Assembly: GCA_026210745.1 (NCBI GenBank)
Contig: CP110631.1
Span: 1,860,001 to 1,924,000, forward strand
Direction: 5' to 3'
Length of the DNA stretch: 64,000 nucleotides
From: Exobasidium rhododendri
Taxonomy: Eukaryota > Basidiomycota > Exobasidiomycetes > Exobasidiales > Exobasidiaceae
Positions 45,495 through 56,874 of this stretch are shown here, in pieces (positions within the stretch are counted from its first letter, which is position 1; every line of letters begins with the position of its first letter). The position numbers were made by a program, and so were the translations under genes. The notes under the pieces were generated by a model. The model saw nothing but the letters and a program-made list of their open reading frames with translations, did not search any database and was not told the origin of the DNA.

Positions 45495-46898
45495 CTACAA
45501 AACGGCGGAAAGGAAAGATCGAATGGCGCTCCAGTAGCCGTCAAAGTCTGCTCGACCTAGATCACAATGCTTGGCATCGTCCCATCGCCTCACTGCAACG
45601 ACGCCCTTGGAGACGTCACTATCCTTTCGAAGCAAATCGTCTACCTCTACTGGCCCCGGTAGACTCTGTAGTCTAGCCGCTTCTTCTGCATGCTCTTCGA
45701 CAGCTCTGTAGTCGATCAAGGCGTCCGCTTTGCTGTACAAGTACATTCGCGGCGGCAAGTTTTCCTTCTCTGTCGACTTGTGCTTTTCTTCTGTGTAAGA
45801 CCACGCTTGGGAAGTATTGAGATGGAGTCGCAGTACCTCGCTCCATGACTTTCGGCCGAGGATCCACTTGAGAGTATAAAGTGCTCGAAAGTAGGAGTAG
45901 AGAAGGAGCCTGGCGATCAGTCGTACATACGGTCGATGAGACAGGGGAAGGGTAAATGCAATGCTTCCAGATCGAGCATTGGCTATTCCAGGTGAGCAGT
46001 CAAAGATGAGGGCTGAGGTGGAAGGAACATTTCTCCCTCGCAGTAGGCGCAAAAGCTCTGATAGATTATTAGCACCTCCATCGGAGACTGGCAAAAGAAA
46101 GAAGAATTAAGTGATGAGGTCAGAGTGTGATGTGCGCAATCGAAGACACGAATCGACCCGTCTCATCTCACAGCTATGAATCATGACACCGTTGCTCTGC
46201 CTTTTCTGTGGTTGTGGAACATCATCCTCGCTTTTGTTCTCTGCCTCGTCCTGTAATCTTATCTGTGAATCTACGTCCATCCGTAGTCCAGCCTGATTCC
46301 CACTCTTTTGCAATTCTGCCACTTGATTGTGAAGTTGGTATTTGGCATCAGAGCTTGTTTGTACCTCTTCCAAAGCCTTCACAACCTCTCTGAAAGACTT
46401 GGCCTTTGCTTCCTTACTTGCTACAAAAGCACTGCCGACTGAGAGCTTGATGATAATGGTCGCTTCAGGAAACAACTTCGTATAAGGCGCGGCATACTTT
46501 GCTACGATACGTAGGGGTGCATTCATCCAGCCCATGATCAGAATTGCATCAGGCGAAGTACCACCGGAAGTGTCAATTGGGTATAAGATGGCTGATGCTT
46601 CCTTTGCAGCTTTGGCATTGGCAGCTGCTGCGCCCGGCTTCTCCTTCTTTGGTCGATAGATGTGGACAGAGCGACTAAGGGAGGTGAACTCCACCGCCTT
46701 CTCCTTCGTTGTGCCCTTCACGGGAGGGGTGGACGGCTTCGCTTGCATCGCACTTTGTGCGCTTTCTTGCGTGGACAATTTTCGAGTACCGTATAGTCCT
46801 AGTCCTGTGAATGATAGTCTTAAAACAGAATGAGTCGCTGACCTGCTTGCTGATCTTAGTGTAATTCTCAAGCTGCTCCTCGAAACCAGTCGAAGCAT
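45495..46898 (-). CDS. TMEM53/DUF829 alpha/beta-hydrolase-like protein with a presequence
   Basis: The exons are 46898-46172 and 46087-45495 (439 residues), with a GTGAGA donor and TTTTGCCAG acceptor. Splicing gives VMIHSFSDGGANNLSELLRL, the H-x-FSNGG block of TMEM53/DUF829. The other hallmark, LIMGWMNAPLRIVAKYAAPY, is also present, as is the late YSKADALIDYRAVEEHAEE block, where the family keeps the acid of a hydrolase-like triad. The first 45 residues (MLRLVSRSSLRITLRSASRS ...RKLST) are Arg/Ser-rich without acidic residues, a good mitochondrial import signal. Animal TMEM53 is at the nuclear envelope, so a mitochondrial form would be of interest. Enzymatic activity is not established for the family. 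Its stop is near that of NAA38 (convergent). Confidence 0.8.
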
Positions 46899-47156
46899 GC
46901 ACTGACAGTCAGTGAACAGCGTCGAGCTCAGAGCCAACAAGCGAGCTATCGCTTTAGTGCGGGGGATAATCAAAGAGGAGGAAAGATGTAGCACTGTTTT
47001 AATTTTCCCGGCTTCCGGATCTCGTAGACGTGTTTGGTGGGAAATGTGGAGAGGACGGATGAAAGTGACGCTGCTGAAAGCGAGAAAGGCAAGATAGAAG
47101 GTGCATCGATGAATTTGATCAGGCACTGCATACAAGGTATCGGGGTGGATGATCAA

Positions 47157-48518
47157 TTAATCACCCATGGACTCAATCATGTCTTTGAATTGCGCAACGA
47201 TCTCCGTCTCTTTCTTTTGCTTTTCTTCTGCTCTCATCTTGAGGATACTACGTTGTTCTTCCGCGCTGATGATCTGATTTTCCTTTCGCATTCTAACGGC
47301 ATTCATTCTCTGATGTCGGCTACCACTCATCACGTAGCCTTGCTTTTCGAACCCTTCGATTTGATCACTTGAAAGACCAATCTCACCACGACGAGGTATA
47401 CGTTTTCCTTCTTGAACAAAATTGGCCATCGCAGACCCCTCCCCGGGTAAGAGTGCTTTACCGTACGCACGTTGATCAACTCCGCCATTGCGTACCTCTA
47501 CATCAGCTTCATCACTAGCAGCAACCTGTAGGGGAAGTTGAGGTCCGATGCGAACAAGCTTCTTTGTGGCCACTTCCCCCTTTCCATTGTCTTCTACTGA
47601 TACGTCTACCATCTGAATTAAATCTTCAGGAGCAGTCACGACATCAAGTGTCGTAGAACGTTCGGGAGACTTCTTTGAGCGAGAATGAGAGTCTCTCTCT
47701 TCACTCTTTCCCCTCTTACTATCCTTGTGCTCTCGATCACTCTCGTCGTCATGATCTCGATGCCTGTGTCTATGGGATCGAGAATGGTGATCACGTTTCT
47801 CATCTTCTCTCTCCCTTTCCTTTCTCCTCCTCCTTCTCCTTTTTCGCTCCTCTTCTTCGCTATCCTCTCCACTACTGTACTTGTCCGCTTTGTGTGATCG
47901 ATGGCTATGCTTTTTCGAGCTGCCCTTGTGTTTACTGGAAGATTTTCTTTTCCTTCGGTCCTCCTCGTCGGAAGAGTGATAAGGTGAAGTAGGTGAAGCA
48001 GGCCAGATGGAGAAGGTGGATGCTTTACGTTGCGCGTCGCGGCCTTCTAGATAGCCACCCCCCAAGTCTGGAGCAGGTGCACTCCTTCCCCCCTCCTGTC
48101 TCCTGCCCCATGCCCCAGGAGGTGGGACTCCATAATTTTGCTGCTGCTGCTGCTGCTGTTGCTGAGGTAGTTGCCAGCCGGGAGGAGGTACGCCTGGGTT
48201 TTGCCGCATGTGAGGCGGCCGATCGTATTGCTGCTCGTCTGAGCGCGGCGGTGGCGGCGCCTCTCGTCTGTACTGATTGAAAGTGTTGTCGTAGGATGGT
48301 GATGGCCGTCTAGTTGATCGTTCGTATGGTTGTTCCCTCTCTTCTCTATACGGATCTCGGTCTCGTCCCCTGGCACTACTACTCGCTCCGTCGTCTCTGC
48401 GATTCCTCCTCGCTCGCTGTTCTAATCTTTCCCTCAGCTCCTCCTCCCTACTACTATCTTCTCTGCGCATATCCTCATTCGGCCCCAGGCTTGCTCTGCT
48501 GGAGTGAATCGTAGCCAT
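47157..48518 (-). CDS. NKAP-family RS-rich splicing/chromatin protein
   Basis: This single-exon gene encodes 453 residues from ATG 48518 (the frame upstream opens at a non-ATG codon). The C-terminal ~110 residues are the NKAP/SynMuv domain: YGKALLPGEGSAMANFVQEG, KRIPRRGEIGLSSDQIEGFE, GYVMSGSRHQRMNAVRMRKE and NQIISAEEQR. The N-terminus is Arg/Ser/Asp/His-rich with many RS and RD/RE dipeptides and a short Gln run (about eight) near residue 125, as in spliceosome-associated NKAP. NKAP acts in pre-mRNA splicing and transcriptional repression in animals; in fungi the role is inferred. It is divergent from GET3 with about 250 bp between starts. Confidence 0.9.
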   Translation of the reverse strand: MATIHSSRASLGPNEDMRREDSSREEELRERLEQRARRNRRDDGASSSARGRDRDPYREEREQPYERSTRRPSPSYDNTFNQYRREAPPPPRSDEQQYDRPPHMRQNPGVPPPGWQLPQQQQQQQQQNYGVPPPGAWGRRQEGGRSAPAPDLGGGYLEGRDAQRKASTFSIWPASPTSPYHSSDEEDRRKRKSSSKHKGSSKKHSHRSHKADKYSSGEDSEEEERKRRRRRRKEREREDEKRDHHSRSHRHRHRDHDDESDREHKDSKRGKSEERDSHSRSKKSPERSTTLDVVTAPEDLIQMVDVSVEDNGKGEVATKKLVRIGPQLPLQVAASDEADVEVRNGGVDQRAYGKALLPGEGSAMANFVQEGKRIPRRGEIGLSSDQIEGFEKQGYVMSGSRHQRMNAVRMRKENQIISAEEQRSILKMRAEEKQKKETEIVAQFKDMIESMGD

Positions 48519-48772
48519 CGTCACCAATGTGCTTGCCGCTGAGGGTGTGTGTGCAAGTACCGTAGTGGCTCGAAGTGCTCAATATCTGCAGGGCAAAAGT
48601 ATTCATGCTCGATCTGCATCCTTCCACGTGTCAGCGCGCCTTGCAACTTCCTTCGAGAGGCTCCTTGCGCGACCAAATGCAACACCCAGCTGACTTCGCA
48701 TTTGACTTGGAGTAGGAGACGATAGAGACTGCCAAAAACCCGACTTATCGATCGTAAGATACGCTGCACAAC

Positions 48773-50180
48773 ATGACATCGGTGGCTTTAGTCGAAGAGG
48801 AGCTCCTTCCTGCCACGATACAGAATGTCTTGGATCAGAAAACGTTGAAGTGGATTTTCTGCGGAGGAAAGGGAGGTGTAGGGAAGACGACGACATCTTG
48901 TTCCTTGGCAGTCCAAATGTCCAAAGTAAGGGAGAGTGTACTGTTGATCAGCACAGATCCCGCCCACAATCTCAGTGATGCTTTTGGTCAAAAGTTCGGA
49001 AAAGAAGCTACCAAAGTCAATGGATTTGACAATCTCAGTGCCATGGAGATTGACCCCACCAGCAGTATACAGGAGATGATTGAACAATGTGAGTCCGAAG
49101 GAGCGGACTGGGGGGAACCAGAAGACGGAGCGCTGATTCTTTATCCTTGCTCTTGTAAGCCGATGCTCAAGGGGGTGGTGGAGCTATGTCTTCGATGATG
49201 CAAGACCTCGCTTTCGCAATTCCTGGAGTAGACGAAGCCATGGGATTTGCGGAGATTATGAAGCACGTAAAGAGCATGCAATACAGTGTCATCATCTTCG
49301 ATACTGCTCCCACCGGTCATACGCTGCGCTTCTTGAGCTTCCCTACTGTTCTTGAAAAAGCCCTGGCGAAATTCTCGACACTAGGAAGAAGCTTCGGGCC
49401 AATGATAAACCAGGTAAGTACTAGAAGAGTGTGCTACGCATGATGACAGAATGGAAGAGGTACTGACTTAGCCACGCACATCTCCACGCATTAGATGACG
49501 AGCATGATGGGTGGAGGTCAGGGCAACCAGGAAGACTTGTTCGCAAAGCTGGAGTCGATGCGAGCAGTGATCAATGAAGTCAACACTCAATTCAAAGATC
49601 CAGACAAGACAACGTTTGTCTGTGTCTGTATCGCCGAATTCTTGTCACTGTACGAGACCGAGCGGTTGATTCAAGAGCTGACACAGTATGAAATCGACAC
49701 GCATGTCATCGTTTGTAATCAGTTGCTATTCCCGAAGAAGAGTGAGTGCCGGTAGTAGTCTTTTGGGCACGGGTTCGACGTGATGTTGTTACTGATGGAC
49801 AAGTTCTCGATGCTTCCCTCTGCAAAGACTCCAACTGTGAACACTGCAGAGTGCGAAAAGCGATGCAGCAAAAGTACATTGCTGAGATGATGGACTTGTA
49901 CTCTGAAGATGTGCGTTGTGTCTGCTCCTCCGTTTCGTGCCGTTCAGCTGTTCTGTGATTCTCACTCAAGGCGCTTCTCCGTCATTTGCAGTTCCACATC
50001 ATCAAGTGTCCACTACTGACAGAGGAAGTACGAGGCGTAGAAAAGATTGAGGCCTTCTCGGTGAGTCTCTACTAGAACTGGTCGATACTAGGGGGTGGCG
50101 GACGATCCCGCTGACGCTCTGTCTATCTGTCACAATCTCAGCAATTCCTCGTCACTCCATACAAGCCAGTTGACGAGTAA
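48773..50180 (+). CDS. GET3: Get3/TRC40 ATPase for tail-anchored proteins
   Basis: There are six exons (48773-49088, 49160-49413, 49495-49741, 49804-49910, 49992-50060, 50142-50180), 343 residues, with every junction GT-AG and in phase. The deviant P-loop [10 protein letters not shown] (residues 31-40), switch [15 protein letters not shown], switch [17 protein letters not shown] and the dimer zinc site NCEHCRVR are all present. The helical subdomain that forms the client groove contains [17 protein letters not shown] and the Met-rich MTSMMGGGQ. Get3 captures tail-anchored membrane proteins from Sgt2/Get4-Get5 and hands them to Get1/Get2 at the ER. The last exon has only 13 codons. Its stop is 65 bp from that of the DNA methyltransferase. 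Confidence 0.96.
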
Positions 50181-50245
50181 AAGAGTTTTGTCTCTCCTTT
50201 TGGGAACAGCGTCACTCCCCTGTACTTTTATATTATTTCGGGCAA

Positions 50246-52419
50246 TCAACGCTTTACAAACCTAGTATTGCCCTTGAGGAAGTCATGCACGACTGCATCG
50301 AAGATGCTGTCTCCAAGAGCCGTCGCGAGAGGAACGGGTACAGCATTGCCAATTTGACCCATCATTTCTTGCGGACTCCCTGCAAAACAGATGCTGTCGG
50401 GAAAGCCCTGAGCACGAGCCAGCTCTCGAATCGAAGGGACTCGTTGCTGATCCGGCATGAGCATGCTGAGAGGAAGAGGATGGGAAGGAGTCCAAATTAC
50501 ACCGGCTCAACAGACATCTGACATTGCAAAGACTCACCGACCTGTCTTGCCCTTGAGATTCATCGAGGTCATGATGATTGGGAACTGACCCTTCTGTAGA
50601 ACAATTGGAAGAATGAGCGAAGAGGAATGGGGGCACTTTTCTGGAGCTCTGGCAACACTCACTGCATCTAAGCGAGAAAAGGCATTCCGGAACACACGGT
50701 CGTCTGCAGTAGAGATTATCTCAGTCAATTCGAGGAACTCGATTCCTTGCAGTGAAAGGTGGTTTGCGCCCGGATCGAGAGGGATGTTCCAGATTCTCTC
50801 GATGGTGAGATCGCTTTCTGTGATGGGCGGAAAGGTGTGGTTTTGCTGGACGAGATCGGTGGCTGTAAGCCGCATGCGCTCTTGGAACCTATTCTGTGGT
50901 CGAGTAGCATATCGGCACAGCTCTGGACCGATGACTGTACCATCTGGACCGTGCTCGAATGACACTGGTAGCGAAACTCGAGGCTTCACCACCCCTTCGC
51001 GAGATCGGTGGTATTGACGTGGATTTCGGAGGTCCCACTTCGGCAAGTCAGAGAGCGCGCTGTCGAGCGTGGTCGCAGAATAAAGACCAGCTCCGAGCGA
51101 AGTTGCGTACGTCGAGAATGGGGTCTGAGGAAGCTCGTATCCTTCTCTGGCAAATAGAATGATGACTCGCTTGCGATGTTGTGGTACGCCAAAAGCACTG
51201 CACTGCAGAATGTTCATGCGCGCGCGATAGCCAAGTGCAGCAAGGCATAGGAAGATGAACTTGACTATTCCCGTCTTGCTTGCTATTCCGAGGTTGCCGT
51301 TGGCAAGAATTCCGCAGACGTTTTCGATGATGCCGTAAGCAGGTAGATACGTTTCCACGTAGGAAAGCTGAGAAGGAGGGCATTAAGGATACCTTTCAGC
51401 TTCACAGGAGGGGTCTTTACTAAATCTGTACCTACACCCGTAGCGACACACAGACTCCGGGGATCTTCTTCCCGCTCTTCTCTTGTCTGCCGATTCTGTG
51501 GAGGGTAAGGTGGCATCAGCAAGCCCAGTAGGTAGTGTGTATCTGGAAGACTAACCATGCTACTGAAAGGCTGACATGGCGGTCCCATGACGAGGACGTC
51601 GACTTGGCCTGGCTCCGGCAAAAGATTCCCTGCTCTTCCTCGTGCTAGTAGTGCTTCCCCGACGTCGTCCTGAACGACCACCGCAGTAGGGTGGTGCTGA
51701 CGAAAGGTTTGACAGGCAGTTGCACACATATCAACCATCCATTTCGTTCTAAAATGGGAAAAGGAGAGACCGATGTCCATGCCGCCGCACCCACCAAACA
51801 GCGACATTGAGCGCAGACGATGGAGCTTCTTCTTGGCAAGTCTACTTTCTTGTCGCTTATTTGCACATTTTCGACAATGTGTGAGTGGTTCGCTCGAAGT
51901 GAAATCACCGTCCCTTGAATTTGGTTGCGCAATCCAGCAATTTCCTCTAATGCGGTGTAGGTCACTCAGTAGCATTGACACGCCAGGCTTCAGGCTTCTC
52001 TCATCCCCTGCCACTCGATTGAACATTACAAGGTGAATTCTTGTTTTCCCTTCTCGGGCGGAGATCGATTGCACCTGAGCAATCTCAAGTAGCTATGGTA
52101 AAGTGAGCTCAGTTGAGGAATGAAGGGAGAGTCTTCACCGCGACTTTGCCATACTACTTACCATGCTTGTGCCTTGTGCCTCTAAGCACACGAAATCATG
52201 CTGATGCAAATTTGCAAAGATACTGCTATGACTCTCTACTTGTAGGCCAGAGGAGGACCACGAGCAGGCTCCTTTAGACAAGCTGATTATATCGGTATCG
52301 TCGGGAACTACACCCAGGTTTCTTGAAGCTCTTTGGATCGTGGCCTGGACGTACTTGTCCTTCGGCACTCCAAAGACGTCCAGGCAAGCCGCCACGGTCG
52401 AGCTCACGACACACGCCAT
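50246..52419 (-). CDS. C5 cytosine DNA methyltransferase (DNMT1-like catalytic domain)
   Basis: The model is 52419-52162, 52074-51556, 51495-51436, 51367-50538 and 50465-50246 (628 residues). All main motifs are present. I is SMSLFGGCGGMDIGLSF. IV is VMGPPCQPFSSM with catalytic Cys ~253. VI is AYGIIENVCGIL. VIII is FGVPQHRKRVIILFA. IX is created by the last splice as GRMLMPDQQRVPSIRELARA. X is MMGQIGNAVPVPLATALG. A Cys pair (HCRKCANKRQ) and a BAH-like strand region (RIHLVMFNRV) precede the catalytic part, as in DNMT1-type enzymes. It should transfer methyl groups from SAM to CpG cytosines. The small exon (51495-51436) uses a weaker GTAGGT donor chosen by phase. The 5' end is uncertain: open frames up to 52772 may be extra exons of a targeting domain. 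Confidence 0.82.
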
Positions 52420-52965
52420 GGCCAGACGCTCGACGCTTTGATAGGGTCGTGAGGAGAAAATCCATCTCAGACTTTACTCACGAGCATGCACACGATAACG
52501 ACGACTTCTAGCGAGCCTTTACTCGCATTACAAGATCACATCTCCGCCCATGTACTCGTCAACACTGACAGACTGTCCTTTTGTATGGGGCGACTTCATC
52601 TTCGGACGGGCGGCTGGGCGATGTTCTGGTAATTCGAGGCCACGTGTATTTTATCTCCTGTCTGCCGCGCAACCGAAGCTGGCGGACATCCCATCCAAAT
52701 CCTTTTGAGATCAAACTGCAACTTTTCCGTCTCATCGATACTGTGACGTCTGACAACTTCGACATCGTTCATCGCTAAGCACAGACTCTGACATCGTCGA
52801 ACCTTCTACTGGTCAGTCGTATCTCTCCTGCAAAGCAGTTCCAAACACCGAACATCATATGTGAGTCCGTCGCGCAGGTGTACGGAGGACAGCTTTGGGT
52901 ATTGCGGGTGTGACATAAGGCAAATGAAATTGATTTCCACCTTCCTCACCTCGTCCACAGCCACA
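52420..52965. promoter_or_regulatory. Divergent region DNMT/VMA3, possibly with extra DNMT exons
   Basis: The minus strand opens at ATG 52772 (MNDVEVVRRHSIDETEKLQF) and another open stretch includes GQSVSVDEYMGGDVIL. These could be upstream exons of the methyltransferase, but no junction set closes the frame convincingly. The VMA3 side holds its leader, which is C/T-rich just before the ATG. Confidence 0.35.
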
Positions 52966-53908
52966 ATGTCGCAAATCAATACAGAGTTGTGCCCAGTCTA
53001 TGCGCCTTTCTTCGGTGCGATGGTGAGTATCCTGTGGCGTGATGAAGGGGAGCCGGTCCTAAAGGAAAACCAGATATCGGGAACAAGTGGGACATGACCA
53101 GCGTGCAACACGAAATACTGACTTCTCATTTCTTCGTCACAGGGATGCACTGCTGCTATCGTCTTCACCTGTGAGTAGGAGCTGTGTGATGCAAACCCTG
53201 GAGAAAGACTGCGCTCCGATTCTAATGCATTGGGCTTTCTTACCTTTCTTAGGTCTCGGAGCTTCCTATGGAACTTCGAAATCTGGTGTCGGTATCAGCG
53301 CCATGGGAGTATTGCGCCCTGACTTGCTGATCAAGTGTATTGTGCCTGTCATCATGGCTGGTATTATTGCCATTTACGGGCTGGTCGTCAGTGTACTTAT
53401 CTCTGGTGATAGTGAGTGAAGAGGCCAAGTATGGTAGAGGAAAGCGGTGGACGGTCTGGTCTCAACCTCTGTTACACTTGTCCTGGCAGTCAAAACGCCA
53501 ATGTCGCTATACGCTGGATTTATCCAACTCGGTGCCGGCCTTTCAGTCGGTCTTGCTGGTCTGGCAGCTGGATTCGCGATCGGGATTGTCGGAGACGCTG
53601 GTGTACGAGGTACCGCTCAGCAACCAAGACTCTTTATCGGTATGGTGAGTTGGCATCAAGATTCCAAACCTCAGCTATACAACAAATGCTGATGTCACTT
53701 CCTTTTTCACTTGCTCTAGATCTTGATTCTCATTTGTGAGTGCAACAGAGTAACCGAAGAGTAGATGGCGTTCGTTTGCGCTCACACTGCACTCCCTTTT
53801 GTTCTATATTTTACAGTCGCCGAAGTATTGGGTCTATACGGTCTTATCGTCGCCCTTATTCTCAACACAAGAACACAAGATGACCCTCTCGGATGCTACC
53901 TCAAGTAA
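52966..53908 (+). CDS. VMA3: V-ATPase proteolipid subunit c
   Basis: There are six exons (52966-53022, 53143-53170, 53253-53411, 53490-53644, 53720-53735, 53817-53908), 168 residues; one exon is only 16 bp. All junctions are GT-AG and keep the frame. Four transmembrane helices are visible, with [35 protein letters not shown] and [20 protein letters not shown]. Glu141 in the last helix is the proton carrier that is also the target of bafilomycin-type inhibitors. Subunit c forms the rotor ring of the V0 sector that acidifies vacuole and Golgi. Helix identity favours Vma3 (c) rather than c' or c''. The C-terminal extension ([12 protein letters not shown]) is slightly longer than in yeast. Confidence 0.96.
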
Positions 53909-54401
53909 GCGGAAAAGAGGTTCCCACTAGATGAATCGATTCTCAGAGACAGTGTTTCTACACCACACATTGCTCCCGTCCCTTCCTCAAACAAGGTTCG
54001 CTCCTTGTGATCTGTCCTTTCGATTTTACATCGACCTCTTCTCTTTTAAATCCAACCTATCATCCTCACTCTTTCACTCGTTCTTTCACCCTCCTCCATT
54101 CTCCGCGAAAAATGCCCCCCCCCCCTGTTTTGTTTGTTTGTGAATGAAAGCATACAAGTTTGTCATCGCATCGTTGCCTGCAAGGTTGTGGGTGGGGATA
54201 GGTCTGATCGATAGCAGAGACTCTAGATACCTGTGCGCGTCATCTTTCGCTGCAATCCTTCGCGTTCCACTGAAAGGCACCACCCTCTCCCCCTCCTTCG
54301 CACCCTTTCTCGTCACTACACGGAAAAAGGAAGCCTCCCGCTGTTCAAGCTTAGGGGGAAGTGGTAAGCTGAGCCATGCGAGCAGGAGATTTGTGCAGGA
54401 G
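53909..54401. other. VMA3 3' region and S2P promoter
   Basis: A 493-bp spacer, C/T-rich, with a run of 11 C at 54115-54125. The S2P frame stays open upstream of its likely ATG to 54144, where another ATG exists, so a longer N-terminus cannot be excluded. Confidence 0.35.
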
Positions 54402-56735
54402 ATGGCGTTAGACTCAATTTTGGTGACATTGATCTATCTTTGCATACCTTGGGCGTTGTTGGAAGCTACCTCTCTCCTCTTCAACCATTACTCCAGTCGG
54501 GCTGGAAGCGCTGTGCTCGGCGTACGCAGAAGGTTGATTAAATCAGCATCAGCAAGAGAAAGAGACGGGACCAAGACGTGGTTGAGTAGAGGCCCACTAT
54601 GGGTCAGGATCGAGACGGTATGTCTGAATACGTTGCCAGGACTTCTCTTGAAAAGATTGGACCTTCTCTGCCTTCCAGAGCGCAAAAGGAGGACCAATCT
54701 AGACACGGATACAAACAGTTCCCATGACGAAAGCGATAATAGATGCCCATCAGCTGTAGCAAGCACCAGACTGCAATGCTGTATCGATCTCTTTTACGAG
54801 GCTGGCACGCTATTCGCCGGCTTGGCCTTCTTTGGCAGTGTAATCTTCCTCGTCTGGGGTGCCTTTGATCTCACCGGACAGATATACTCGCTAGGCGAGC
54901 CCACAAGAGCAGATCCGGTTAGCTCGCTTCAGAAGAGGGGACTAGAAGGGCATACTACGAACGGCGCAAGTGAAGGGTCAAACTGGGCACCCAGTCTGGT
55001 TCCGCTCGTGAGTTCAGAAGTGAGATGGTGGACCATGCCTCACCTCTAATGTCGTTGTGGTACTTTTTTCGAATCCAGATACCAGGCGTGACGCTGCCTT
55101 TCAGTCATATCATCCCACTGACCATAGCTCTGTCGTTCACTCAAATTATTCATGAAGCTGGTCATGCCATCTGTGGATCCCTGTATTCTTGGACACCTCT
55201 CCGAATGGGCCTAATCCTCCTCTTCCCTTGCATTCCTGGTGCATTTGTCATTCTACCCCACGAAGCTTTCGAGGGCGAGGAAGACGAAGCAGTCAGACCG
55301 GAAGAGAGTCGATGGGACTCTACTACCAAAAGGAGACTACGAACGATCTCAGCGGGCGTTTGGCATAATGCTCTAACGTCCTTAGTCCTTGCCCTCTTCA
55401 TGTTTTCTGGTCTGTCCAATTTGATGCACCGGGCACTCTGGGAAGAAGTGAATGGAATGCTGGTGGAGTCAGTCGATCCTGTGAGTCCTCGATGCGTTGT
55501 GGGCCGAGTGAAGAGAGAGAACAGAACGTGCATTTCTCATCCGTCTTTCACTGTTTCAGTCGTCCCCTCTGCTTCAGCACATGCCGATTGGGACTCTGAT
55601 ATCTCGACTTAACGATGACGATCTTACGGTGGACTCTCGGGAAGTCTACGCTGCCTCTGCTCGAATCTCCGCTTGGGACAAGTACCTGCTTGAAGATGGT
55701 GCAAGCAGCAGTGAGAGGCTTGGCTGGTGTGTGGCAAGTGACGTTTGGTCAGGTAGGTAGTGATCTCCCAGCTATCAAGAAATGGGCCCCACCAGGCTGA
55801 CATGCCCCCATTCTTCACTTCTACCAGCGCGATCGACAAGCTGCTGTGATGCGCTACACTCGAACACGACGACAGAAAGTGAAGAGCAAGAGTCCCTGTG
55901 CTTCCGAGTCCTCGGCTCTGGACACGCCTCGGGACCACCTGGTCGTTGCTTCAATCCTATCAGTCTCATCTCGAACAAATGGAGAGGAGAGCGATGCGAG
56001 ACCAGTTGTGCCTCTGATCGGACTAAGCAGGACCGAACGTGTATCGTTGCTGACAAGAAGGAGCAGTTGGTAAGGATCACAATCAAGCAACCCAAGCAAA
56101 ACTCAACCAGAGTGGTCTTATTCCAAGGAAGTACGCACTCCGTACATTCGGCATTGACCGTCTCGCCTTTTCTCTTCCGAGTCAAGGCTTTTCGCATCCC
56201 TTACTATGCCTATCGATGGTGGACTCTCTTGATATCGTACACCCTCAATCTCAGCTTGGCGATGGCACTGCTGAACATGCTTCCCCTTCCTTCCTTGGAC
56301 GGGGACGTGTACTTTCAATTCATATTGAAGGGTCTTGTATCCCATCATCACTTCAGCCACCCTCATGCAATCAGTATCGAGGAGGAGGAAGAAGGCGACG
56401 ACGACGAAGATGAAGAAGAGAGAAGAGACTGCGAAGGAGAAGAAGATCTTCAAGGAATCAGGCTGGAAGCAAGAGTCTCTAGCCGCCCAGACTCCCCTAC
56501 TCAACTCCGAAGACCTTCTGCCGCCCGCATGAGTAACGGCAACGGCCTTGCACCCCTGGATCGGGACCGTCCACTCCAACAACGATCCGAGAGATTCTCG
56601 AAAAAGGCTCACAGCAGATCACACGATCGAGTCGTGGGAAAGATCCATCAGCGCTTTCAATACTTCATCATCCTTCTTGCCACATTTGTCTTCGGGGGGT
56701 CTATTCTATTGCATGCGATTAGAGAAGCCGGATGA
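54402..56735 (+). CDS. Site-2 intramembrane metalloprotease
   Basis: The exons are 54402-55007, 55079-55480, 55560-55752 and 55828-56735 (702 residues). The zinc-binding HExxH is in FTQIIHEAGHAICGSLYSW; the third zinc ligand motif is in ALLNMLPLPSLDGDVYFQF (N-x-x-P-x-x-x-LDG). Both lie in membrane segments, as in M50 site-2 proteases. The order is first membrane helix at the start (LIYLCIPWALLEATSLL), a ~90-residue polar loop, helices, the HEAGH helix, a long region rich in Cys and polar residues, then the LDG helix and a final helix. In basidiomycetes such as Cryptococcus the S2P Stp1 cleaves the SREBP Sre1 to turn on sterol and low-oxygen genes. That role is inferred here. An acidic run (EEEEEGDDDEDEEERRDCEG) separates the last helices. 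It is convergent with GRC3. Confidence 0.9.
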
Positions 56736-56874
56736 TGCGTACAGATAGGCAGGGGAGAAAAGTAGTTGTGTACACTACCGATAGATAATACAATGAACAC
56801 AGAGCCAGCTACTGTACAAAAAGAGAAGAGTGAAGCTTGGAGTGCTTATGGGCCGTAGCTCTGTGGCGAGCCAG

